Assembly: GCA_036365515.1 (NCBI GenBank)
Contig: CM070873.1
Location: forward strand, 82,781,948-82,845,947
Source: Torymus aiolomorphi
Taxonomy: Eukaryota > Arthropoda > Insecta > Hymenoptera > Torymidae
Direction of reading: 5' to 3'
Length of the DNA stretch: 64,000 bases
Each line of letters starts with the position of its first letter. Positions within the stretch are counted from its first letter, which is position 1. Shown here piece by piece: positions 12,005 through 21,189 of this stretch. A model generated the notes under the pieces. It did not search any database. It had not been told where the DNA came from and saw only the letters and a program-made list of their open reading frames with translations. A program made the translations under genes and the position numbers.

Positions 12005-12603
12005 AATGATTTTTATTTCTTAAACTATGTAAAAGTAATACAAGAAGGAGTAAAGATTAGGTATGCGTCAGCCAGTCACAATAAAACTTAAAACTTAGTA
12101 ATATAGGACAAGATAAAAAAATGAAAATGATAAAACCCTAACAGTCCCAGGGATCAATGAAATTATGTTTAAACAAAATAGTAAGATATAGAATAATAAA
12201 AAGAACAATGTTATGATTGAAATTTGTTCTAGTTTTTCTTTGTGGTAGAAATAAGTATACTTTTATGAGTGTGAAATGTTTTTACTCTTACTTATTTATT
12301 ATTACCAAAATCTTATGATGTATTGGCATGTTGCTTATGTGAGAAATAAAATGAAGTGATGTGAAAAAATATGCGACGAGCAGAACGCGAACCGAAGGAT
12401 CCGAAGTTTCTAATTTCGCGCTCTACCACTGAGCTAACGTCGCGATGCTACGACGAGTGCATCGCGAGCTATAGTTATATTTATGCTGACTGAGTTGTTT
12501 CTCGTCTTCCATGTTGTGTACGACGTCGATGGAAACCTCCGTGACAGGCAAATAGATAATAACAGTCAATAATTATTTTGAAATCTTTAAATGATTTATG
12601 ACG
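12005..12603 (+). repeat. Interspersed repeat, copy 2
   Basis: This is the partner of 636-1265. It lacks the foldback found in copy 1, but is interrupted at 12329-12546 by a tRNA-like insertion flanked by GGCA on both sides. Outside the insertions the two copies align nearly end to end. Confidence 0.75.
12329..12546 (-). mobile_element. tRNA-containing SINE-like insertion (AGA family)
   Basis: The 218-bp block is absent from the matching repeat at about 1215 and is flanked by GGCA (12325-12328, 12547-12550). On the minus strand it has a leader, then a tRNA-like core at 12373-12443: GCGAC pairs with GTCGC at the ends, the D arm is GCTC/GAGC, and a 17-nt anticodon arm carries AGA in loop TTAGAAA. 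The T arm is degenerate and there is no long variable arm, so it is not a serine tRNA. The element at 60745-60965 is a relative. Confidence 0.65.
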
Positions 12604-12671
12604 ATACAATTAAATCTAATATTTTTGTCAAATATTTCAAACTCGATGTTTCTGAATTATATAATTAAGTC

Positions 12672-13190
12672 GGTAAGAAAACTTCGTGGAAAAATTAGCC
12701 GAGCGATTGACTAGCCGAGCACGTAAGAAGGTATTAACTCCGCGAAACTCTTGAAAGGTTCTAACTCGGCGGAGCGCGTTAAAAGGTAATATCTAGGCTG
12801 AGAGCTCAAAAAATTGTAGCTCGTGCACTCCGTTTTTTCATCGACGATTAAGTTGAGGAAAAAATTAAGTATTAACACAGAATATCTTCCTATTTTATTT
12901 GTTTATTTTGCCCCAGAATAGTTCTTTATATCACAAAAGAAATCATAACCAATTTTTGTAAATATCTGCAATGGATCATAACATAGAAGCCGATGAAAAG
13001 AGGAGCGCGCGAGTTTCAACCTTTTCCATCGTTTGGCCGAGTTACAACTCTTTTCAGCTCTCGACCCAGTTAGTACTTTTTACGCTCTTCACCAAGTTCC
13101 TTTTCACCAAGTATACTTTTACACGTGCTGCGCTCAGTTAGTTCCTTTCATGCGCTAGGCTGAGTTATTACCTTATTCTTCTGACCCGCT
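12672..13190. mobile_element. Modular foldback with repeated GCCGAG/CGTAAAAAGGTA units
   Basis: Several degenerate 30-45 bp modules read AGC-CG-TAAAAGGTATTAACTC-GC on the left half. They recur in reverse complement on the right half (GAGTTACAACTCTTTTCAGC, GAGTTATTACCTTATTC). About 150 bp of AT-rich DNA separates the halves. No coding sequence. Confidence 0.5.
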
Positions 13191-13310
13191 AAAATGTGAA
13201 TATTTTAAGATTTCATGTGATTTGGTGTTCAATCTATTGATGACATGAAGAATAAGTAAGAAAGACCTTTCTTCATAACCTAATTTGTCATCATTTTCTA
13301 ATTATTTTAT

Positions 13311-13490
13311 AGTATATTGTGTGCCAAGGGCGTAAAGTGGGTCTTTTTACTGAGTGTGGGGTTGCAGTATGAGTCGAAGGTGAGCTAGCACGAGCCGAAG
13401 GCGAGTGCGTTTGCGAACCGAAGACGAGTACTGCAACCACACGAGGTCAAAAAACCCATTTAGCCCTTGGTGCACACCATATTTTTTGTA
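13311..13490. mobile_element. Palindromic foldback element 3 of the cluster
   Basis: GTGTGCCAAGGGCGTAAAGT at the left is mirrored by ATTTAGCCCTTGGTGCACAC at the right, and further in by GTGTGGGGTTGCAGTA and TACTGCAACCACAC. The centre holds GAGCCGAAGGCGAGTGCG. A right-half relative lies at 27988-28097. Confidence 0.7.
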
Positions 13491-13737
13491 CCGCAAGTAT
13501 AGATTTTAGCGTTTTTTCAAAATATCGATGATTTTCTTAAACAATCTTGAAAACTCCATTAAAAAACGACAGCGGGCGCTTTTCGATTTTTTACCGCCCG
13601 CTACTGCGAGCAGCGGGCACTTTTCAATTTTTACCCCCCGCTAGTAGCGGGCGCTTTTCAGTTTTTACCGCACTGCAAACTTAGTGACGAACTATCTGAA
13701 GTCGATCCAAAATCTTCATCTTTATACGCCACCAAAA

Positions 13738-13926
13738 TAATTTTATAGCACGGTGTGACCAAAGCCCGCACTTTAGTCACGCCTATCCGTGGCTAAAGTT
13801 GTCCTTTTTTGCACCGTGTTTATCATACTCGCTACGCTCGTGCGCTAACCTCACGGTGCAAAAAAGGACTACATTAGCCACGGATAGGCGTGACAGCGGG
13901 CTTTGAGCAGGCAGTGCTATAAAATA
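13738..13926. mobile_element. Palindromic foldback element 4 of the cluster
   Basis: ATTTTATAGCAC is mirrored by GTGCTATAAAAT. Inside, a nearly exact mirrored block CACGCCTATCCGTGGCTAA and GTCCTTTTTTGCACCGTG occurs in both arms. The centre is TACTCGCTACGCTCGTGCGC. Confidence 0.75.
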
Positions 13927-14052
13927 GTATACGATACTCGTGACTTAGTGGCTCTTTATTGCACGGCGTTTAGCGCCCTCGCTGCGCTCGGGCACTAACC
14001 TCACACCGTGCCAAAAAGAGCCACTTTAGTCACACGTATCGTAATATACTAT
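13925..14052. mobile_element. Palindromic foldback element 5 of the cluster
   Basis: ATAGTATACGATACTCGTGA is mirrored by CACACGTATCGTAATATACT, followed by AT. Arms include GTGGCTCTTT/AAAGAGCCAC. The central hairpin is GCGCCCTCGCTGCGCTCGGG. It abuts element 4 directly, sharing the ATAGTAT border. Confidence 0.7.
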
Positions 14053-14089
14053 ATTATTTTTCTTTTTAACCTACTTCTGTTTGTATTCC

Positions 14090-14102
14090 GGGGGGGGGGG
14101 GG
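14090..14102. repeat. Poly-G run
   Basis: Thirteen consecutive G residues follow TATTCC. The length may be an assembly or polymerase-slippage uncertainty. Confidence 0.9.
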
Positions 14103-14903
14103 TATGGAGTACTGCATACCTACAGCTTATGATGGTATGGAATTCCATACTCAGGAATCCAATCCAATCCCCCTATCATAAAAGGCAGATAGATATGAGG
14201 GTGCAGCTGAACCAAAAAGAACGTATCTAATGACTTTTGTTGTTCCATAAAGCTGGCTTTTATCCTCCTTACTCCATACCCTGGAAAAATACGAAAAATA
14301 CGAATCGCTGCCCTTCCCACGTAAAAGAATTACGTTTGGAAGAAGTTTAGGAAAAGTGTGGTTTGACTCAAGTTTGGGAAAACTTAAGCAATGAAACAAT
14401 GCCAAATTTCCCAACTTGTGATAGAACTTTTTTTGAAAAGTTTGGCAAACTTTTCCCGGACTTTTCACCAATCAATTTTTAAAGTGATGAAGTTTAAGAA
14501 ATTTTTTCCAAAACGTTGGCTAAACTTTGTAACAGTTAAGAATAATTGCTCTATTCTGTCTCTTTACGTTGCCCAGCGGTAGCATCCAAAAAAGATGTGC
14601 AGTACTAACATTTTAGCAAGGCCAGCTTATTCATCATGTACAGCTACTTTCGGAAGTAGCCGTGTCCAAACAGAAATTGGGTTAGATAGAAATCCGCGAA
14701 TTTTCTCTCCTTCTATGACCCATTATTTTTATTATTATTATTACCTTTATTGGTTGATACTCTTAGAAGAAATAAAAATAATCTCCCGCTCTCTGTTTAT
14801 TACTATGACCGATCGAGGAACTAATCGAACGAGAGGAAAGGGCGAAAGAGGCGAAGGGTTAAAGTTTACATATAGAAGCGAGAGAATAGAGAAAGCTATG
14901 GAT

Positions 14904-14904
<1 letters not shown>
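14103..14904. other. No recognised gene
   Basis: Overlapping ORFs of 60-130 codons occur on both strands, with no recognisable domain, signal peptide or splice context. Local inverted AAGTTTGG/CCAAACTT-type words recur around 14330-14530. It is best left as noncoding. Confidence 0.35.
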
Positions 14905-14964
<60 letters not shown>

Positions 14965-14980
14965 TTTCTCTCTCTGAGGC
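14905..14980. repeat. (CT)n microsatellite
   Basis: About 70 bp of CT dinucleotides with a short TTACTT interruption near the end. Confidence 0.95.
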
Positions 14981-16293
14981 GCTCTGACAAGCTTTTACGG
15001 AAATATTCTTCGGAGTATTCTAAAAAAGTCCGTTTTTATCGAAAATTAGTCAGGACGTATTAAAGGCTACTCTTGCGAACTTTAAAATCGAAAGAGCTGT
15101 CCGGACTTGTAGACTAGCGAGTAGGCGAAAAAAGAACACAGGCAAGAAAGAGAGGGGGTGGGAGTGGAAGAATGATATGAAAAGAGAAAAAGATAGGGAG
15201 AGGGGGGGGGAGAAGTGGAGAGGAGCAGTAGGTCATTCGGAATACCGAGCCGCTAGCGGTACATGTGTGTATATATATGTAGGGCTTACCGAAGAAAGAG
15301 GTGGAGAGAAGAACGGACTATGTCACTGGCGAGAAAAAGATAAAAAAGTTAAAGGACGTGGGGTAATCGGAGAGAAAGGAAGATGGACAAATAAAGTCTT
15401 TTACGACTGCTAAATTTTTTAGGATGCTGGTAAAACCTTCTAACGTAGTTTCTCGATTTTTTAAGACAAATGCCGCGGTTTTCGTTCTGTTCTTTACTGC
15501 AAACAACATATATACCTTAAATAGTGGATTTATTCAAACTCGAGTTTTAAATTCTATTTTAAACGTGAGAATTTAAATATTTGTATTCCCATCTCCATAA
15601 TAATGGGCACTTTATAGCCTGAAAATCGGGGCAAAAGAGGTGTCTGATTCCCTCTTTACTTTATTCCCGCATATGAGGGAATCAGACTGCAGCTGTGTTA
15701 TTACCTTATTCATCGATGCTAGGATATCCGTTTAAATAATACAATTGTATTCTTTAGTGCCACCACTCAAAAATAATACTGTAAATTCCTTTAGATTTAA
15801 ATATTAGTCACTACTTTATGTAGAACTTTAGAAAATTAGGAAGAAAAATAGCGTTGATCCAAGAAAAGGAGAAAAAAAGCTAGGATAGGTATATTAGCGA
15901 AACGCGAATGAAATCTGCAGCCACACCGGCCTCGCGTGCGCATGATGGTTGCATGTTCATTAAGTAACTTCGGTACTTCTATGTTTTTGGTGGCAACAAG
16001 GCCTCCTGCTGCATTTGCATAGTTGGACTTGTCGTGCTATATGCCCAACGAGTTTCCGGAAAATCTTTTTCCAGCCCCCGAAATGCTCTAGCATTGTGCT
16101 GACAACAGTAGGAAGAGCTTCGTTGAAATTATCATTTGTTAAGGCGGAGAGCGCACTGTCTCCGTTACATTTGTCTCACGGAAAGCAATTCTCCGTGCAG
16201 AGAGCATTCTCTTCAGTTTCTTTCTCAAAATATATTGTACCAACTAAGTACATCGTAAGTATCACGATGAAGTATTCACAAATTTAATGATTA
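14981..16293. other. No recognised gene; purine-rich 15140-15390
   Basis: A purine-rich stretch (GAGGGGGGGG-type runs) lies at 15140-15390. ORFs through it are low complexity. A diverged foldback half lies at 15583-15700 and is listed separately. No exon or RNA gene is supported. Confidence 0.35.
15583..15700 (-). repeat. Diverged relative of the 673-912 foldback
   Basis: GTATTCCCATCTCC, CACTTTATAGCCTGAAAA and GTCTGATTCCCTCTTTACT match the reverse complement of the right half of the 673-912 element. A local GATTCCCTC...GAGGGAATC hairpin is present. Confidence 0.55.
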
Positions 16294-16925
16294 GGGAAGA
16301 GCCGGGCAAGACGGTACACTTAAGGCAAAACATTAATAAACATTATTTAAAAACAGATTACTATAAACAAAGTATATTATTTTTAAAAGTTTATAATAAC
16401 AAAAAAGAATATAAAACAATCCCCAGCAAAAGTAACATTAATAAAATTTTGCATAGCAACAAAAACGAAAATAGTTTTTGACTGCTCGAAAAAACAGCCG
16501 GGCAAGATGGAACATCTTTTTAATTTTTGCAGGAGTCACAAATAATGTAATCAGAGCCTTCAAATGTCGTGCAGCTTTCAAAAATATTCGCAAAAGAATT
16601 ACAACGAATAACTCAATTATAACGATTACTTATTTAAATATAAATAAAATATAATACCCCTACAAAGTTTGAACTAAATCGTACATTTAAAAACCAAAAT
16701 AAACACGATATATTACGTTGATGAAATTGTAAGCATCGACGCTTAAAAGGAATCTCGTCTATGTTTTGAACCTAATCGGCGCGAGCGGCCAATTCACCCA
16801 GAAATATAGTCAACAACGTCGTTATTTATTAATGCAGACTATTATTTCAGCGCCATGTATTGTAATATCCAAGGAAATTGGGTAATCCGTCTTGCCCAGC
16901 TGTTCCGTCTTGTCTGAGCTTCCCC
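16294..16925. mobile_element. TA-flanked MITE, 632 bp
   Basis: The left end GGGAAGAGCCGGGCAAGACG matches the reverse complement of the right end, GGGGAAGCTCAGACAAGACG. GGCAAGACGG-type words recur internally at both ends. TA flanks each terminus (16292-16293, 16926-16927), pointing to a Tc1/mariner-type insertion. The interior is AT-rich and has no transposase motif. Confidence 0.65.
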
Positions 16926-16927
16926 TA

Positions 16928-18432
16928 TTCGATTTTGTAAAATTCTCTTAACAAGAACAATCATCATCAATTGTAGTATTTTTAAATAAATCTCCATTTT
17001 GATTGAAAAGAGTATATGTGACCGTTTTCATTTTTGAATTCCATAGGAGCAATCAAGTGTTTGCATAAAGAGTCAACGGAAAACACGGAAAAATCCCGAT
17101 GAAATTCAAAGCAAAACTGACAGGAAAACACGCATCGATCAATACAGTGACTTCAATCTCATTCCATTTACAAATTCTTTGACGCTAAAAATATTCGCAT
17201 GCATTCGTCCGCAGTCAGAATTTCACGACCGTGTGCCTTGGCTTACGCTGCTCGTCAAAAGTCGACGCGCGCTTGAATCAATGATGCACTAATTGCAAAA
17301 TTCAAAGTAGAAATAATAATTGATCGCGACATACATACAGAGAACATACTGTTGACGAATTTTCATTCAAGCGAATTCTCGGCTCTGCACAGCAGACACA
17401 TGGACAATCACGACCTGAACGTTAATCAGACTGGACATGCCCCTCGCACACGCGTGTGAAAAGCTCAGGACATGTGCACTTTGAAGTTTCACGCGTTTTA
17501 GGTAAAAGTGTGCCAGTCATGCGCACGCATGCATACGTGCGTATTGACGTACCGGGAACGCGCCAATTGCTACTCGATTGGAGATCCCGCGATTGTACGT
17601 ACAATCGCCAGTGTACATCCAGTGTACGCCAGTGTATATCCGAGCGCATTTTCGTGTGCGCATGCTCGTGTAGACCTATATGTACATTTGTAATGGCTTG
17701 TGTGTGATTTCACGATATAATCGAAATTCGAAATGAATGGCGTGCCTACTGGAAAATCCTCTAATGCTTGGTTGCTCACATTAAACAGACACATTTTAAT
17801 GCGAGTGACAATTAGTCATGCGCTTGTATCAGCAAACATATTTCCCTCTGGAGTACGAACTTGGATAAACAACTTGCGTGACATATATTACAGGCCATTC
17901 CCTCCATGAAAATCTCACTAATCTATTCTGTATTTATTGCACTTGCATTGTGCTTCATTATATGAGAAATTCTACAGAAACATCAAACAACTGGGTACAA
18001 GATAAAAAAAAATTGTTGAGAGGCACATTTACTCGACCCAGTTTTTTTGGTTCTTTGAATCATTTTGAATATATAAAACATAGGGTACATGGTCAATTGG
18101 ATGGCAAGCTTTTCTGTGGCCGTAACTTTATTTAAAAAAGAAAATTTTAAATGACTTCCTTCAAACATGAATCATTTTGCCAGGTAACGTCACACATAAA
18201 TTTTAAAAAAGAATATAAAACTAGAGAATGCGAGTTTTCATATGCTTATTACTGGATAAAAAATATTGATTCTTTTAAATGTTACATAATAAGGTCACAG
18301 ATGAGCGGAAAATACACAAAAGACTGTGAACATGCACAGAAGCGAGTTTTTATATATATATCAGGAAATTCAGAAAAAATTTCAACTTTAGGTGGTCATA
18401 AAACTGGTCATAATTTTGTTTAAGGGACACTT
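16928..18432. other. No recognised gene; CpG-richer 17180-17700
   Basis: 17180-17700 is rich in CpG and in short words such as GTGTAC and GCATGC, with a GCGATTGTACGTACAATCGC palindrome near 17588. Short ORFs on both strands show no domain. A regulatory patch is possible but unproven. Confidence 0.35.
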
Positions 18433-18735
18433 TGACAAAATCGTATACAATTAAAAAAGTTTTATCACAAATTTTTTTAAAAGGTTGAAATTTTTGAAGA
18501 AAGTGGAAAAAAGCCCTTTTCTTTAAACCTCAGACATTTAGTCTAGAAACGTTCTGCTCAAAATTTCAAAAAAGAAATTGAAACTAGAAAGAGAGAGCTT
18601 TCCTTTCCTTTTTGAGAGCATTTTTCTGGTCTAAATGGCTGAGGTTTAAAGAAATGGGTTTTTTGCCATTTTCTTCAAAAATTTCAACCTTTAAACAAAA
18701 TGTGTGACAAAGGCCTTTTTAATTGTACACGATTG
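18433..18735. mobile_element. Foldback element, about 300 bp
   Basis: AGGTTGAAATTTTTGAAGAA and TTCTTTAAACCTCAG blocks in the left arm are mirrored in the right arm. The outer parts (TCGTATACAATTAAAAAAG against CTTTTTAATTGTACACGA) extend the arms to about 120 bp each. The centre is AT/purine-rich. Noncoding. Confidence 0.65.
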
Positions 18736-19212
18736 TTCCCGTATACTTTATGATATAAGAAAGAAGAAAAAATGTGTTCGGAAGGTGTGTCTTAAAAAAA
18801 ATTTTGACCATTTTTGAGGCCGTCTAAAGCTGAATTTTTGTCTGAATTTCCTCAAATATGTGCAAATCTACATAAATAGAGACACAACTGGTGTCCAAAA
18901 TTGAAAAAGAAAAATTTTGGGGTTACATCTACCCTTCCATGAAATATGGAAAAATATCGTGAACATGAATTATCGGTTGCCACACTTTTTTCCGTCCAAA
19001 TAAACATCAAATGTTCAATGCGTTTTTTCGATAATTAAGGAATATTCGGAAACGCTCGAAATCCTTTTCACTGCGACATTTAAATGAATCAATGCAAACA
19101 AACTATTGCTAATATATATACTCAGTATTAGCGCGTGTACTTTTGAAATTTACTGTTTGGAAATCACTCTGTTAGAACATATGCACACACATATTGCATT
19201 ACATTGTTATTA
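18736..19212. other. AT-rich noncoding DNA
   Basis: No gene, tRNA-like sequence or inverted repeat is recognised. Confidence 0.4.
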
Positions 19213-19536
19213 TTAAAGGAGGAGTGTCCATAACGGCTGTTTTTTGGTCACCTGTAAAAGAGTAACCTTTTTTTTAAATAATGGTTTTATTTAATAAAGT
19301 GTGGGCCCAACTTGGTTTGGGTGTAGAAGATCAGGATTTTATCAAAACCGTACTATTCTTACCCTTTAGAAGACCGCGAAACCAGTACACTGGCTCAACC
19401 CATGATCGAAACTTCACATATGGTCAATCGATGATATAACATACCTTTTTTATGTGTTTTCTTTAATATCGAAATAAGGTTACTATTTTTTATAGGTGGC
19501 CAAAAAACAGTCCTTATGGACACAATCCTCCTTTAA
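19213..19536. mobile_element. MITE with TTAAAGGAGGA ends
   Basis: TTAAAGGAGGA at 19213 is mirrored by TCCTCCTTTAA at 19526-19536. The arms stay similar for about 57 bp (GTGTCCATAA, CTGTTTTTTGG, CACCT). The interior contains no ORF of note. AT-rich flanks make the target duplication ambiguous. Confidence 0.65.
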
Positions 19537-20687
19537 TTTAAATTTAATTTAATTTTAAATAAATTAGTCAAAAATATTACAAATAAATCATATTTGTTTA
19601 CCAATTTGATTCTGCCAACTCAATTCATCCAAGCTTTAGCAAGGCAAAGGACAAAATTATTGAGTGATAAAAAAGGACACTAAACTGCAAGTAATAACTC
19701 TGCAAAATTAACAGAACAATAGAGTCGAGTGCGTTTAAAAGTTCGTTCATGTCAAAAGTCTTACTACACTGCTTCCTTCGCACCGTTAATTATTTTCTAT
19801 AGCTGCAATTGTAAAGCAAGTAATTAAACACATTGTGAGTGATCCTCTTTTCCCAAATATAATAGCAGGATATAGCGGAGAAGATGAACGAATGTGGCAC
19901 GGCCTATACAAAACCGAGTGAACCATCAAAACTTGAATGAAATACTGAGGAATCTGTTTTGAAAAGACTGTAATCATCGGGAACTGTATGAATGATTAAT
20001 GGAAAATTGTGGCATCTCACGGGAGATTGGCGAAGCAAGAGCATAATTAAATTTTTTTCTTTCCGCTTCACTGATCCATTCAACCAATTTTCTCGGCTGG
20101 CTTACTCGGACCATCGGCGAATAGCCGTTTAACAACCCCACTCAAGCTATCTAAGTTTACCACGGCCTCGAACTTTCGCCATTTTTATCCTGCCTGCTGC
20201 GGGACCATTTATAAAGTTTATCGAGTCACTATTCGACTGCCGAGTAGACTTATACACTATAGCATGCATACCCATAGTCAATTATACTATAACGCATTTG
20301 ACTTCGCGCGACTACGGTTTGCAGAGCTACTTGCAAATGCGCGGAAAGTTTGCCGAAAGTGCTCGTTTGAAAAATTCGTAAAAATCTTGCTTTTAACATT
20401 GATTCAATATTTATAAAAGAATATAGATTATTTATAAACAAATAAAGTGTTGAATACTGCACCAATGTTTCAGGGAATTAAAAGTATTCATATGTGGGTT
20501 AAAGAATTGTCAAGGTACATAAGGCACATCATTTTACGGCAAAACTGGTCGCAATTAATTCACTGAAGTAAAAACAAAGACAAAAATACATCGAAGATAC
20601 TTGTAAAACTAAAAAATCTAAAACGACAAAGAATTTTTTTTTGTGTATGTATGTGCACGTATGTATTTGTATATTACTTACTTAGAA
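19537..20687. other. No recognised gene
   Basis: Mostly AT-rich, with a moderately G+C-richer patch at 20080-20350. ORFs on the minus strand up to 71 codons have no recognisable domain. Confidence 0.35.
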
Positions 20688-20848
20688 CAGCTTTGGCTCA
20701 TTGGTAAGGTGCAGGACTCTCTCGACCCCAGAGTCGTGGGTTCGAATGCCTAACCCATATGATCGAAGATCTTTTCTGAATTTTCCCCGATTCCCGAACG
20801 GAAATTGACTTAGGGTTAACATTATAATATCGGGCCTTGCCCAATGTC
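20688..20848 (+). mobile_element. tRNA-headed SINE
   Basis: It starts with an A-box-like TTTGGCTCATTGGTAAGGTG and a B box GTGGGTTCGAATGCC. GACTC/GAGTC can form the anticodon stem. A tRNA-unrelated body follows (AACGGAAATTGACTTAGGG, then CGGGCCTTGCCCAATGTC), and the element runs into an (ATT)n tract like a SINE tail. It is not a working tRNA because the anticodon loop is too long and the T stem is mismatched. Confidence 0.6.

Positions 20849-20920
<72 letters not shown>
20849..20920. repeat. (ATT)n microsatellite
   Basis: 72 bp of perfect ATT repeats. It is simultaneously the 3' tail of the plus-strand SINE at its left and, read as (TAA)n, of the minus-strand LINE at its right. Confidence 0.95.
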
Positions 20921-20921
<1 letters not shown>

Positions 20922-21189
20922 TGCCTGAGGGGGGGGGGATTCGGCCCCGGGTACTTAGGTCTAAGATCCATTATATCACCCTCTGACCATCAAACCTTAT
21001 TCCGGTAGCCTTGCCCAGTAGCTGGTATCTTAGGCTGGCGAACATGGGGCAGATCGCCAGAAGCTAGATGGGGGTCTCATCCGCCTAATCATACCATCTG
21101 CACCGACCACATGTCGTCAGCGCTAATTTGGTCGAGTGATATCTGAGATATGTTAGTATACACAACGTGTTAGGAACAATGCGCTAATG

